The notes beneath the pieces are model-generated. The model saw nothing but the letters and a program-made list of their open reading frames with translations. It was not told the DNA's origin and ran no database searches. Position numbers and translations under genes: made by a program. From positions 1 to 55,115 of the forward strand of contig JAPKBN010000008.1 of NCBI GenBank assembly GCA_026421215.1: DNA of 55,115 nucleotides, written 5' to 3'. Below, in pieces: positions 29,266 to 38,143 of this stretch. Source of the stretch: Dehalococcoidia bacterium (GTDB lineage Bacteria > Chloroflexota > Dehalococcoidia > Lucifugimonadales > Lucifugimonadaceae). Each line of letters starts with the position of its first letter. The stretch's first letter is position 1.

Positions 29266-30357
29266 TTACGCTCGCAGATCCGCCAGCGTTTTCTCAACGG
29301 CATCAATGCTCTCGTCGATGTGCTCTGGCAGCACCCATCCCATGTGGCCGATTCGGATAATCTTCCCGGCCAACTTTTCCTGACCGCCACCCAGCTCAAC
29401 GTTGTAAACGTCTCGTGCGTGGGACACCAGCACCTTGCCGTCGATGTCGTCTGGGACACGAATGGCCGTCACCGTATCGGACGCGATCGATTGATCCGGG
29501 AACAGCTCCAGGCCGATTCGCTTTGCGCCATCGCGCGTCTGCTGCGCCCGAGCCGCGTGTCGGATAAGGACTTCTTCGATGCCCTCGTCGATGATCGCCT
29601 GCAGTGAGTGGTCCAGCGCGTAGATTATTGAAAGTGCGGGAGTGAAAGGCGGCTGGCCCATCTGCAGGAACTTCTCGTATTGGTCAATATCGAAGTAGTA
29701 CTTCGGGATTTTGGAATTCTCGTGCGCCTTCCATGCACGATCGCTCATGGCGACCATTGCGATGCCAGGTGGAGCGACCCAAGACTTCTGTGAAGCGGTG
29801 CCGACCACGTCGAGACCCCAGTCGTCCATCGGCAGTGGAACGCCGGCGGCGCTGCTGACTGCGTCAACAAGCACGAGGGCGTCGGACTCATCGTGGATGA
29901 CCCTAGATAGGTCATCGATCGGGTTCATCACGCCGGTAGAACTCTCATTGTGCGTGACCACGACAGCTGCACACTCCTGCATCGAGCGAATCTCTTCACG
30001 GACGCGTTCCGGATCGGCTGCCTTGCCCCACTCGAACTCGATCCGTGTGACCTCAACGCCGTACGCCTCTGCGATGTCGCCGAAACGGTTGCCGAAGGAT
30101 CCGATGCTGATTGAGAGTACCCGGTCGCCGGGGGACAGCGTGTTTACGATCGCCGCCTCCATTGAGCCCGTACCGGATGCGGTCAGGAAGTATGCGCGCC
30201 CCTGAGTGCCGAGCACCGTTTTGAAGTTCGTTGTCATCCGGTTGATGATGTCTGCGAACTCCGGTCCGCGATGGTTGATCATCTGTCTGCCGCCCACTTC
30301 TAGGACGTCCTCAGGTAGAGGGACCGGGCCGGGGATTCTCAAGTTCAAATCGGACAT
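29266..30357 (-). CDS. Class V aminotransferase (serine-pyruvate / alanine-glyoxylate type)
   Basis: PLP-dependent fold-type I aminotransferase (363 aa) resembling serine--pyruvate and alanine--glyoxylate aminotransferases. N-terminal RIPGPVPLPEDV, then INHRGPEFADI, the ASGTGSMEAA phosphate-binding loop, VDAVSSAAGVPL, and the PLP-lysine segment GTASQKSWVAPPG. The frame runs to 30429, but the ATG at 30357 (MSDLNLRIPGP) has GGGAAG upstream and matches the family start. Located 107 bp upstream of the selenoprotein gene and 161 bp downstream of tyrS. The amino donor is uncertain. Confidence 0.9.
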   Translation of the reverse strand: MSDLNLRIPGPVPLPEDVLEVGGRQMINHRGPEFADIINRMTTNFKTVLGTQGRAYFLTASGTGSMEAAIVNTLSPGDRVLSISIGSFGNRFGDIAEAYGVEVTRIEFEWGKAADPERVREEIRSMQECAAVVVTHNESSTGVMNPIDDLSRVIHDESDALVLVDAVSSAAGVPLPMDDWGLDVVGTASQKSWVAPPGIAMVAMSDRAWKAHENSKIPKYYFDIDQYEKFLQMGQPPFTPALSIIYALDHSLQAIIDEGIEEVLIRHAARAQQTRDGAKRIGLELFPDQSIASDTVTAIRVPDDIDGKVLVSHARDVYNVELGGGQEKLAGKIIRIGHMGWVLPEHIDESIDAVEKTLADLRA

Positions 30358-30518
30358 TTCTTCCCGTCGTCTTGCCAGTGGTGATGTGGGTGAATGTATG
30401 GCGGCGTTCGGACGCGCCGCCATATTCAAAGAACTCCGTCGCGGGGCACGCTGACGTACAAGTTTAGCGACCCCCGCGCCAATAATGGCGTGATGTGAAC
30501 CGGAACTTTCGGCTACGG

Positions 30519-31790
30519 TTAAACGATTCGCAGCATGAAGTAGTTACGTGCGCCGCGCCGGAGCACGATTATCTGGCCATCGATAGCACCCTCCAGCGTG
30601 ACGAGACCGCGGGCGTCACTGACCCTCACGTTGTTCAGGTAGACACCTCCACCTTCGATCAAGCGACGCGCCTCGCCGTTCGACTTTGCTGCGCCGGAGT
30701 GTGTGAGCAGTTGCGCCACAGGCAACCCATCATCCTTGATCAACGAGCGGTCGAGTTCTTCAGACGGCACGTCCGCAAAGATGTCCAGCAGTTCAGCCGC
30801 TGAGAAGCCGTCCATCTCGCCGCCAAAAAGCACATCCGTGGCTCGCTGCGCTGTCGATACGCCGTTCGATCCATGCACCATCTCAGTCACCGTGCGGGCC
30901 AGAGAACGCTGCGCCTCGCGCTTCTGTGGCTCGGATGCGACCGCGCCTTCGAACTCGGCGATCTGGTCAGGCTCAAATAGCGTGAACAACTTCATGTACT
31001 GGATAACGTCTGCGTCGTCGACATTGATCCAGTACTGGTAGAACCGGTAAGGAGAGGTCTCCTCCGGGTCCAGGGTTGGTGCTCCGCCGACAGACTTGCC
31101 GAATTTCGCGCCCGATGCCGTCGTGATGAGCGGGTACGACAGCGCGTGCACTTGATGCCCGCGCGCCCGTCGGATCAACTCAACACCGGCGAGGATGTTG
31201 CCCCACTGATCAGAGCCGCCCATCTGCAAATTGCAGCCGTAATCATCGTGCAGTACGAGGTAGTCGTACGCTTGGAGCAGCATGTAACTGAACTCCGTGT
31301 ACGAGATGCCCTGTTCTCGGGTCATTCGTGTTGCCACGGACTCCTTGGACAGCATGTAGTTGACCGTAAAGTGCTTGCCGACATCCCGGAGGAAGTCCGT
31401 CATCCCAATCTTTCGCAGCCAGTCGGCGTTGTTGATGACACGGGCGGGGTTAGATTTGACGTCAAAGTCCAGGAAATGGGCGAGTTGGAGTTTGACATTC
31501 TTTACGTTGTCGTCGATCTGTTCCACCGTCAAAAGTTGACGTTCGTCGTCCCGTCCTGACGGGTCCCCGATCATCCCTGTGCCCGCTCCTGCGATGGCGA
31601 TAGGGGAGTGGCCGTGCCGCTGCATTCGCACAAGGCCCATGATCGGAACCAAGTTGCCTACGTGCAGACTTCGAGCAGTGGGGTCGAAGCCAACGTAGAC
31701 GGTGGTTTTTTCACCACCCAGCATTTCCTCCACGCCGGGTGTCGAGTCAAATATGGCGCCGCGCCAACGCAGTTCTTCGATGATGTCCAT
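30519..31790 (-). CDS. tyrS: Tyrosyl-tRNA synthetase
   Basis: Class I synthetase (423 aa). The HIGH-type motif is LHVGN (about residue 54), the KMSKS-type motif is KFGKS (about 230), Tyr recognition lies in YMLLQAYDYL and QMGGSDQWGNI, and an S4 RNA-binding domain ends the protein (EARRLIEGGGVYLNNVRV). I chose the ATG at 31790, 4 bp after the ribF stop, over the upstream start at 31847 that would overlap ribF. Coupled with ribF and close to the aromatic biosynthesis genes upstream. Confidence 0.96.
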   Translation of the reverse strand: MDIIEELRWRGAIFDSTPGVEEMLGGEKTTVYVGFDPTARSLHVGNLVPIMGLVRMQRHGHSPIAIAGAGTGMIGDPSGRDDERQLLTVEQIDDNVKNVKLQLAHFLDFDVKSNPARVINNADWLRKIGMTDFLRDVGKHFTVNYMLSKESVATRMTREQGISYTEFSYMLLQAYDYLVLHDDYGCNLQMGGSDQWGNILAGVELIRRARGHQVHALSYPLITTASGAKFGKSVGGAPTLDPEETSPYRFYQYWINVDDADVIQYMKLFTLFEPDQIAEFEGAVASEPQKREAQRSLARTVTEMVHGSNGVSTAQRATDVLFGGEMDGFSAAELLDIFADVPSEELDRSLIKDDGLPVAQLLTHSGAAKSNGEARRLIEGGGVYLNNVRVSDARGLVTLEGAIDGQIIVLRRGARNYFMLRIV

Positions 31791-31794
31791 GGCG

Positions 31795-32739
31795 CTAACG
31801 GGATCCTGACTGTTGGTGAGCTGTGCCGAGTAGTCGGCGTGTATCATCGACGTCGTTGTTCATCTGTACGATCAGCGCGTCGACGCTGTCGAAACGTTCC
31901 TCGCCACGCAAGCGCTTCGTGAACTCTACGGTGATCTGCTTGCCATAAAGATCCTCATCGAAATCCAGCAAGAACGGTTCGATGATTCGGGGTCCGTTAT
32001 CGAAGGTGGGTCGGATGCCGATACTCGTGGCGGCCATATAGCGGCCGTTATCGGTCGTTACATAGCAGGCGTAAATCCCGTCGGAGGGGATCACACCAGA
32101 TGGGTCAGGTGTGATGTTCGCCGTGGGGAAGCCCAGCGTTCGACCCCTGCGATCACCTTCGGTCACGGTGCCGGTGATGCTGAAGGTGCGTCCAAGCAAC
32201 TCCGATGCGGTTGCCATGTCTCCAGAGCTGAGGGCGGTCCGGATAGTGGAGCTACGTGCCACGACCCCGTTCACCTGTGCTGGCTGGACGACGCGCAGCT
32301 CAAATCCCAGATCTTCGCTCAGCGCCTTCATGCGGGCCTCGTCCCCGCCTCGATCGTGACCGACGGTCGCTCCTGGCCCAAGCACGAGTCCCTTCATGTC
32401 TAACTCCTCCATCAGAATGCGCACGAAATCGTCAGCACCGATGTTGCGGATCTGGTCATCGAAATCGACCTCGATCACGTGGTCTACCCCAAGATCTTTG
32501 ATCAGCACGACTCGCTCATTCAGGGGCCCGAGATGCGGCACGGATCTGGCGGGGTCAAGTAACTCACGTGGCGGGTACTTGAACGTGATAGCAATGCTGT
32601 CAGCGCCGGTGTTATGTGCCAGTTCGATGGTCGCCTCAAACAGCCGCGCGTGTCCGATGTGAACGCCGTCGAACGTACCGACGGTTACCACGCCAGGTTG
32701 GCCCGGTGATGCTGTCTTGAGCTGGGACTGGAGGCTCAT
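31795..32739 (-). CDS. ribF: Bifunctional riboflavin kinase / FAD synthetase
   Basis: Converts riboflavin to FMN and FAD (314 aa). The N-terminal FAD synthetase has VVTVGTFDGVHIGH and the substrate loop RSSTIRTALSSGDM. The C-terminal kinase has GDRRGRTLGFPTANI and the ATSIGIRPTFDNGP segment, ending in EFTKRLRGEERFDSVDAL. ATG start. Spacing of 4 bp to tyrS and 35 bp from the truncated DAHP synthase gene upstream indicates one transcript. Confidence 0.95.
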   Translation of the reverse strand: MSLQSQLKTASPGQPGVVTVGTFDGVHIGHARLFEATIELAHNTGADSIAITFKYPPRELLDPARSVPHLGPLNERVVLIKDLGVDHVIEVDFDDQIRNIGADDFVRILMEELDMKGLVLGPGATVGHDRGGDEARMKALSEDLGFELRVVQPAQVNGVVARSSTIRTALSSGDMATASELLGRTFSITGTVTEGDRRGRTLGFPTANITPDPSGVIPSDGIYACYVTTDNGRYMAATSIGIRPTFDNGPRIIEPFLLDFDEDLYGKQITVEFTKRLRGEERFDSVDALIVQMNNDVDDTRRLLGTAHQQSGSR

Positions 32740-32774
32740 TGTCCTGACATTCTGAAAGCTGAGAAGAAGGCTGC

Positions 32775-33314
32775 TTATACGCCAAGGGACTGTGCACGAA
32801 GCGGAACGCGGTTGTCCGATCCCACACCGGTGACGCTGCGAACTCCATCCATGAAGTGGCGGGAGTTTTCAAATGTTACAGACTGCGGCCCGTCAGACAT
32901 AGCTTGATCGGGTTTCGGGTGGCCCGCGATGAGAAGGCCGTCTGTGCCTGCCGCTTTGACGGCGATGTCTGTCGCCATGAGCTGCTCTTCGGACTCGACA
33001 GAACACGGTCCGGCTATCACGACGGGTGCGTTGCCTCCGCCGATCTTGACGCCCTTTATATTGACCACGGTATCGATCGGGTGGAACTCACGGCCGCCGA
33101 GTTTGTAGGACCTCGTAATACGCATTACAACTTCTACACCCGGCAAGGCCTCCAGCCGGGAGCGAAGGTCTTCATTAATGTGATCCCCGGCGACTCCGAT
33201 CACGGTGCGCTCAACTCCGCGGATCAGTTTGGTCGCGTTCTTGGTCTCGGAGAAGTTCGAAACGACGGGCTGGACCTGCTCATCTGTGGCCAGCCGTTCC
33301 ATTGTGACGATCAT
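32775..33314 (-). pseudogene. Internally deleted DAHP synthase (AroF/class I-beta type)
   Basis: 179 residues instead of about 338. The N-terminal ferredoxin-like regulatory domain is complete (MIVTMERLATDEQV, RGVERTVIGVAGD, EALPGVEVVMRITRSYKLGG), then FHPIDTVVNIKGVKIGGGNA, VVIAGPCSVESEEQL and KAAG. The next residues TDGLLIAGHPKP and SDGPQS belong to the far C-terminal end of the barrel. About 160-170 residues of the catalytic barrel, including most metal and substrate ligands, are missing in frame. The frame is open, so a stand-alone regulatory domain remains possible. It directly follows a complete, unrelated-type DAHP synthase (73-bp gap). Confidence 0.8.
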
Positions 33315-33387
33315 CGAATTTTAACTTCCTGGCGACGTGTAGTCACCAATTTTCCGATGTCCTGATGATATGGGAATCGGCCCCGGA

Positions 33388-34449
33388 TCAGGCCGTTGCG
33401 CCGACCTTCCCGGAAAGCGCGCCGTATGCCTCTAGAAGAAGCTCTTCTGTCGTGGCCCAGTCGATGCACGCATCGGTGATCGAGACGCCGTACTCGAGCC
33501 CTTCAAGGCCGTTGATCAGCTTCTGAGCTCCGGGGTTGAGGTGGCTTTCGAGCATGATGCCGGCGACGGAGGTGTTGCCGGCCACCCGCTGCTTGATAAC
33601 GTCACGGAACACGATCGGCTGCCGGTTGTGATCCTTATTGCTGTTGGCGTGGGAGCAGTCGATGACAAGTCGTTCTGACACACCGCCCGCTTCCAGGAGT
33701 ACGGCGGCTTTTGCTACAGATTCGGCGTCGTAGTTCGGGCCGTCCGCTCCGCCCCTCAAGATCAGGTGAACACCTACATTGCCGGTGGTGTGTACGACGC
33801 TGGCGCGGCCGCCACCGTCTATCCCTAGAAATGCGTGCGGAGACTCGGCTGCGATCATGGCGTCGACGGCGATCTGAAGTGTGCCGCCGGTTCCATTTTT
33901 GAAACCTATCGGCATGCTCAGCCCGCTGGCCATCTGCCGGTGCGTCTGACTTTCGGTGGTGCGTGCCCCGATCGCTCCCCACGAAACGAGGTCCGCCATA
34001 TACTGCGGCGTAAACGGGTCAAGAAACTCGGTGCCCGCTGGCAACCCAAGCTCTGCGACCTGCAGTAGGAATTTTCGGCCGCGTCGCAGCCCGGTGGCCA
34101 CGTCGAACGTGCCGTTCAGATTAGGGTCGTTGATGAGGCCCTTCCAGCCGACTGTTGTCCGTGGTTTCTCGAAGTAGACCCGCATCACGACGAGTATGCG
34201 GTCGCTCACGCGCTCGGCGAGCTTCGCTAGTTTCTCGGCGTACTCAATCCCGGCCTTCTCGTCGTGGATGGAGCAAGGGCCGACAAGCATCGCCATGCGG
34301 TCATCCTTGCCGGCCATGATGTCTTCCAGTTCGTGGCGGGCGCGCGCAACAAGGGCCGTCGCTTCGGGCGTGATCGGGAGTTCTGAGAGGTAATCATCCG
34401 GGGTGCCAAGGCGGTCCATACGTTCCACATTTACGTTTGAGGTAGTCAT
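33388..34449 (-). CDS. aroG: 3-deoxy-7-phosphoheptulonate synthase, AroG/class I-alpha type
   Basis: First step of the shikimate pathway (phosphoenolpyruvate + erythrose 4-phosphate to DAHP), 353 aa. E. coli AroF/G/H-like: LVGPCSIHD (about 55), VVMRVYFEKPRTTVGWKG, GLPAGTEFLDP, GARTTESQTHRQMASGLS, GFKNGTGG, VIDCSHANSNKD and GIMLESHLNPG. Family members are usually feedback-inhibited by an aromatic amino acid. ATG start. It sits in the run trpA-aroH-aroG, upstream of the deleted AroF-type gene that it may have replaced. Confidence 0.95.
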   Translation of the reverse strand: MTTSNVNVERMDRLGTPDDYLSELPITPEATALVARARHELEDIMAGKDDRMAMLVGPCSIHDEKAGIEYAEKLAKLAERVSDRILVVMRVYFEKPRTTVGWKGLINDPNLNGTFDVATGLRRGRKFLLQVAELGLPAGTEFLDPFTPQYMADLVSWGAIGARTTESQTHRQMASGLSMPIGFKNGTGGTLQIAVDAMIAAESPHAFLGIDGGGRASVVHTTGNVGVHLILRGGADGPNYDAESVAKAAVLLEAGGVSERLVIDCSHANSNKDHNRQPIVFRDVIKQRVAGNTSVAGIMLESHLNPGAQKLINGLEGLEYGVSITDACIDWATTEELLLEAYGALSGKVGATA

Positions 34450-34834
34450 ATCGTTTCGGGGTCTTTCGGTTTTCGGTGTGGGTGTGAGAGAGGGTTCGGG
34501 CTACTGGCGGCCTGGATAAAAGAACCGTCGACAGTGGCATGCCGGGCCGTCGCCTGTGGAGAAGATGGCTTGTTGAGTCATGGGAACTTGTGGCCTTTTA
34601 CGAGGGGTGTGCGGGATACGCGCGCAAGTAGTATGGGGCAGCAAGAAATTGGAATTTTCGGGCGCCCGGGCGGGAATCTACCCGCTATAGGTATAGGGAC
34701 GCCCGCTCGTAAACAACGGGACCAAGGTGAAGCGCGTAAAGGCACTGCACACCAGAGTGTGTGCGGAAGTTGCACCTTCAATTGTCACCGGTCGACCGAT
34801 CATTTACTTAATTTCTTGATGTCTCTTGAAGTGT
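34450..34834. other. Leader region upstream of aroG
   Basis: 385 bp between aroH and aroG on the same strand, long for this cluster. On the minus strand there is a GCACAC/GTGTGC hairpin and CGGGC/GCCCG stems, so a structured leader RNA is possible. No leader peptide rich in Trp, Tyr or Phe was identified. Confidence 0.35.
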
Positions 34835-35203
34835 TCAGGTTAGATCACTCTGTTTCGTGCGTAAGTTTACCGCGTCTCGAAGGTATATGTGTTTTATATC
34901 TTGTGGCGCTTGATCTGTGTTCCACATCATCAGCACTCGGATGCAGCGTGGAAACCCATGCGGCACGGCCATCTCGTGGCTGTGGAGCAACGGCACATGT
35001 ACCCATCCCAGCATGCGGGCTGCGACGGCCGGGAACTCGGACACGAGGTCGATGGTAGTGGTGAATTGGACCGAGGCGAGATCGTCTTTGTCTATAGCGT
35101 TGGCTGAAACGATCTCGGTAATCAACTCCGTGGTTGCATCGAGAATCGCTTCTCTTGTGTCCTCGGTCACCGTCGTGGCCCCGCGTACGCCTCTAACAGT
35201 CAT
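34835..35203 (-). CDS. aroH: Monofunctional chorismate mutase, AroH class
   Basis: Converts chorismate to prephenate for Phe and Tyr synthesis (122 aa). Bacillus AroH fold: VRGVRGATTV with Arg4/Arg7, FTTTIDLVSEFPAVAAR, Glu in HEMAV and PRCIRVLM with the active-site Arg, then HIYLRDAVNLR. ATG start. Lies 75 bp after trpA and 385 bp before aroG on the same strand. Confidence 0.93.
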   Translation of the reverse strand: MTVRGVRGATTVTEDTREAILDATTELITEIVSANAIDKDDLASVQFTTTIDLVSEFPAVAARMLGWVHVPLLHSHEMAVPHGFPRCIRVLMMWNTDQAPQDIKHIYLRDAVNLRTKQSDLT

Positions 35204-35278
35204 CGTGTTCCCAATGGTTCAAGCGTGATTTCGTCGTGACGCCGCAGGCCGAGGTTCGTCGACTGCGCGGCGAGCAGT

Positions 35279-36091
35279 TTAGCCCACGCGAGTCCCCGCG
35301 GCCAGTTCGCGTACAAACGCTCCCGCCCGTTCCGCCGATGTCTCCTCAGGACCGGCTCCGATAACGTCCACAAGAGCGCTCCCAACGATGGCAGCGTCAG
35401 CAAACGCGGATACCTTTCTTACATCGTCCGGTGCCCGAATTCCGAAGCCGACCCCAACCGGCAGACTTGTGTGCCGTCGGACCTCGTCCACCAACCCGTG
35501 GACCCGGTCAAAGGCGGTCTCAGCTACCCCGGTAACGCCGAGCACGCCGACGCAGTAGATGAAGCCGGAGGCGTTTGCACATGCCTCTTCAAGCCTCCGG
35601 TCGGGGCTGGTGAGCGCCACCAGCGGGATCAGGCTTAGGCCGTACTTTTCGGTAAGCGCTTTGAGCTCAGTATTCTCTTCAGTCGGGAGGTCTGGAATTA
35701 TGAATCCGTCTATTCCCGCTTCCGCGGAGTCCTTGCAGTAGCGCTCGACGCCGTAAGACAGGATCGGGTTGTAGTAGCCCATGAACACCATGGGCACCGT
35801 GACTCCGGCGTTGCGGAGTTCACGGGCGACCGTGATTGCGGTCTCGGAAGAGACGCCGAGTTCAAGCGCGTGCTGGCTGGATTTCTGGATCGTCGGCCCC
35901 TCAGCCAGCGGATCGCTGAACGGGATCCCGAGCTCGATCACGTCCGCGCCGGCAGCTTCAAGCTCTGGAACGATTTTGAGGGTGGCCTCAACGGATGGAT
36001 AGCCGATGGTGACGAACGGAATTAAAGCGGCCCGGCGTTCATCGCGGGCCCGTTGAAACGCGGAGTTCAGTCTTTCTGACATTTCAGACAA
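35279..36091 (-). CDS. trpA: Tryptophan synthase alpha subunit
   Basis: Cleaves indole-3-glycerol phosphate and passes indole to TrpB (270 aa TIM barrel). Catalytic Glu in VIELGIPFSDP. The second acid position, usually LADGP, reads LAEGP here, an Asp-to-Glu change I would treat as a family variant. Phosphate loop VGFGIRAPDDV and GSALVDVI. No trpB is in the window, so trpA is split from or at the end of the trp operon. ATG start, 48 bp after the CPBP protease gene. Confidence 0.94.
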   Translation of the reverse strand: MSEMSERLNSAFQRARDERRAALIPFVTIGYPSVEATLKIVPELEAAGADVIELGIPFSDPLAEGPTIQKSSQHALELGVSSETAITVARELRNAGVTVPMVFMGYYNPILSYGVERYCKDSAEAGIDGFIIPDLPTEENTELKALTEKYGLSLIPLVALTSPDRRLEEACANASGFIYCVGVLGVTGVAETAFDRVHGLVDEVRRHTSLPVGVGFGIRAPDDVRKVSAFADAAIVGSALVDVIGAGPEETSAERAGAFVRELAAGTRVG

Positions 36092-36139
36092 GTTAACTTT
36101 CTTGCAATGGGAACTACCGATTTATCAGGCGATGTATGG

Positions 36140-36886
36140 TCAATTGACCATAAGCGTCGCCACTATATTTTGAACTGCGTGGGCGACCATACTCGGGTAG
36201 ATAGACCCGGTGCGTACATAAAGCCATGCGAGGACGATACCAAAGATGAAAATCGGGACCAGCGCCCCGATGCTGAAATGGAATGCCGAAAACAGGGCAG
36301 CGCTAATGAGTATGCCGCCCCAGAGTCCGTAGCGCCGGGCAAAAACAGGAAGGGCGAACCCGCGGAAAAAAATCTCTTCGCAAAACGGGCCGAACAGACC
36401 GATGACGATTATAGAAAACGCCAGATGGATTCCGGAATAGTCCACCAGTTCGTTGGCAGGAGCCGGGATCTTAAACAGGTCGATTCCGATGATCTCCGTG
36501 AGCAGACTCCACACAACCAGGACAATGATCCCGGCGATCCACGCACCCAGCGCTAGCAGGTAAGGCTTTCGGCCCTCGGGTGGCAAAAACCCGAGCTGCT
36601 GGATCGTAGCCGCGCGTTTCACCCCGGCGTAAAAATAGACGGCACCCAGGAAAAATGCTTCCAGCAAGATCGCGAGTGCCAACGGAACCGGGAATCCAAG
36701 TAGCTTGCCTTCGGAGAGCCAGTCGTCGTCCATGCTGGCCAGTCTGAGCAGCAGGGATGCGACGACAATCGTGAGGATCACGACACCGACTACGGCGCCG
36801 GATGCGAGGAGCACATCTCTTATCGACCACGGAACGTCGATCTGACGGTATTTATTGCCAGAATCGATGACGCCCGGAATCTGCAC
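36140..36886 (-). CDS. CPBP family intramembrane metalloprotease
   Basis: Membrane protease of the CAAX/Abi family (248 aa, about 6 hydrophobic helices). Motif 1 is FGPFCEEIFFRGF (EExxxR), motif 2 is FSAFHFS (FxxxH) and motif 3 is MVAHAVQN, which together build the metal site. Start GTG at 36886, whose G is the last base of the TAG stop of the upstream metallo-hydrolase gene, so the two are coupled. Substrate unknown. Confidence 0.9.
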   Translation of the reverse strand: MQIPGVIDSGNKYRQIDVPWSIRDVLLASGAVVGVVILTIVVASLLLRLASMDDDWLSEGKLLGFPVPLALAILLEAFFLGAVYFYAGVKRAATIQQLGFLPPEGRKPYLLALGAWIAGIIVLVVWSLLTEIIGIDLFKIPAPANELVDYSGIHLAFSIIVIGLFGPFCEEIFFRGFALPVFARRYGLWGGILISAALFSAFHFSIGALVPIFIFGIVLAWLYVRTGSIYPSMVAHAVQNIVATLMVN

Positions 36887-37548
36887 TAATCCTCCAGCCA
36901 GGTCACGTTGCCGTGCAGATCATCCTCGCGGGTCTTTGAGGCGAATACGAGATATTCTTTTTTTGCTTCCGCGATTGTGATGTCCGAACCGTGACCGGGG
37001 AGCACTATGGTGTTCCCCGGCAGTATGAACAACCGGTCGATGATGCTTTTTATTTCCTGACGGAAAAGCTCCGGACTGCGCGTCCGTCCGGGGCCTCCCG
37101 GGAACAGGGTGTCTCCTGACAGGAGCAGTGTGTGATTGCCGGACTCCGTAGTGATGGCGTAACAGGTCGATCCGGGCGTGTGGCCCGGCGTGTGTATAGT
37201 CCTGATCTTCAATTCCCCGACATTTTTGATATCGCCCTCAGGGATCCACTCGGTGACGCCTTTGCCATCCAGCGACTCGCCATCCATCGTCCCTATATGG
37301 ATTGGCACTTCGTGAACGCCAAAGACGGTATCGAACCCGGCCAGGTGGTCGTTGTGGTTGTGGGTGATCAGTATTGCCTTGACGGAGGTACCCCGCGCCT
37401 GCTTCATCACCACCTCCGGATCCTCTGGAGTGTCTACGATGGCGCTCTGACCTGTCTTACGACAAACCAGTAAGTAACAATTGTTATCGAAAGGCCCACA
37501 CGATGTCTTGTAGACGACAATGTCACGGTCCTGATAGTGGATGCCCAT
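36886..37548 (-). CDS. MBL-fold metallo-hydrolase (glyoxalase II-like)
   Basis: 220-residue metallo-beta-lactamase fold hydrolase. The binuclear metal motif is ITHNHNDHLAG (HxHxDH); additional ligands lie in HTPGHTPGSTC, LLLSGDTLF and VLPGHGSD. Resembles hydroxyacylglutathione or polysulfide-type hydrolases, but the substrate is not resolved. I chose the ATG at 37548 with AGGAG 6 nt upstream rather than the in-frame start at 37608. First gene of a run with the CPBP protease and trpA. Confidence 0.88.
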   Translation of the reverse strand: MGIHYQDRDIVVYKTSCGPFDNNCYLLVCRKTGQSAIVDTPEDPEVVMKQARGTSVKAILITHNHNDHLAGFDTVFGVHEVPIHIGTMDGESLDGKGVTEWIPEGDIKNVGELKIRTIHTPGHTPGSTCYAITTESGNHTLLLSGDTLFPGGPGRTRSPELFRQEIKSIIDRLFILPGNTIVLPGHGSDITIAEAKKEYLVFASKTREDDLHGNVTWLED

Positions 37549-37782
37549 AGGCGGTCTCCTGATTGGTCTCTGTAAGACCCTGTAAACCAGGGCAACTCTG
37601 ATCGACACAAGGCTACTCTAAAATTGAACATCATCGTTCTGGAGATCGAGGAATTCCTGCACCACCACCTGACGGTCGATATTAGGAGTGCGCGGGTTAC
37701 CAATCTACGGAGTGACATTCCTACGCTTCACAACGGACCAGCAGCAAGAACCACCGGGCGATCGCCCGGTACGAGGAGAGAT

Positions 37783-38100
37783 ATGTCCGCCCAAGAAACG
37801 CCGTCCGGTAAGCCCGTAATGGAAGGCGGCGGATTTACGCTGAAGGCCGGGCAGGGGAGCGCTTCCATGGAGATGGAGTGCCCTCACCAGAACGGGCTCC
37901 TCTACATGGTCCCAGGGGATCGCAGCTGGGTGTGCGAGGACGGGGTACGTCCGGCGCACGTGCTCGCCGGGTTTTTCAAAGAAATTGCTAATCTGGACGA
38001 CGCGCGGATCCGGGAAGCGATGAACCGTTGGGGGTTGTACTACCGACAGCGCGATCTGAAGTCTCAGGATGGAACTCAGACCGAACCCGACGCCGGGTAG
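37783..38100 (+). CDS. Hypothetical protein, 105 aa
   Basis: Small acidic protein of unknown function, not recognised. Visible: GGGFTLKAGQGSASMEMECP, one Cys-His pair (ECPHQNG), a second Cys (SWVCEDGVRP) and an amphipathic C-terminal half (HVLAGFFKEIANLDDARIRE). Starts at ATG 37783 with AGGAG about 6 nt upstream; the longer frame from 37624 has no ribosome site. Divergent from the metallo-hydrolase and convergent with ftsH. Confidence 0.7.
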   Translation: MSAQETPSGKPVMEGGGFTLKAGQGSASMEMECPHQNGLLYMVPGDRSWVCEDGVRPAHVLAGFFKEIANLDDARIREAMNRWGLYYRQRDLKSQDGTQTEPDAG

Positions 38101-38106
38101 GTGTCA

Positions 38107-38126
38107 GGCCACGGGGCCTCGTGGCC
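38107..38126. terminator. Possible bidirectional terminator hairpin
   Basis: GGCCACG and CGTGGCC around a 6-nt loop in the 43-bp convergent gap before ftsH. No T-tract, so weak evidence. Confidence 0.35.
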
Positions 38127-38143
38127 CTGGAATTCCCAATCGA

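Noticed and set aside
34717-34724. T-box-like TGGTCCCG on the minus strand upstream of aroG
   Set aside because: It has a mismatch in the core (TGGNACCG expected), lies about 270 nt from the start codon, and no specifier loop was identified.
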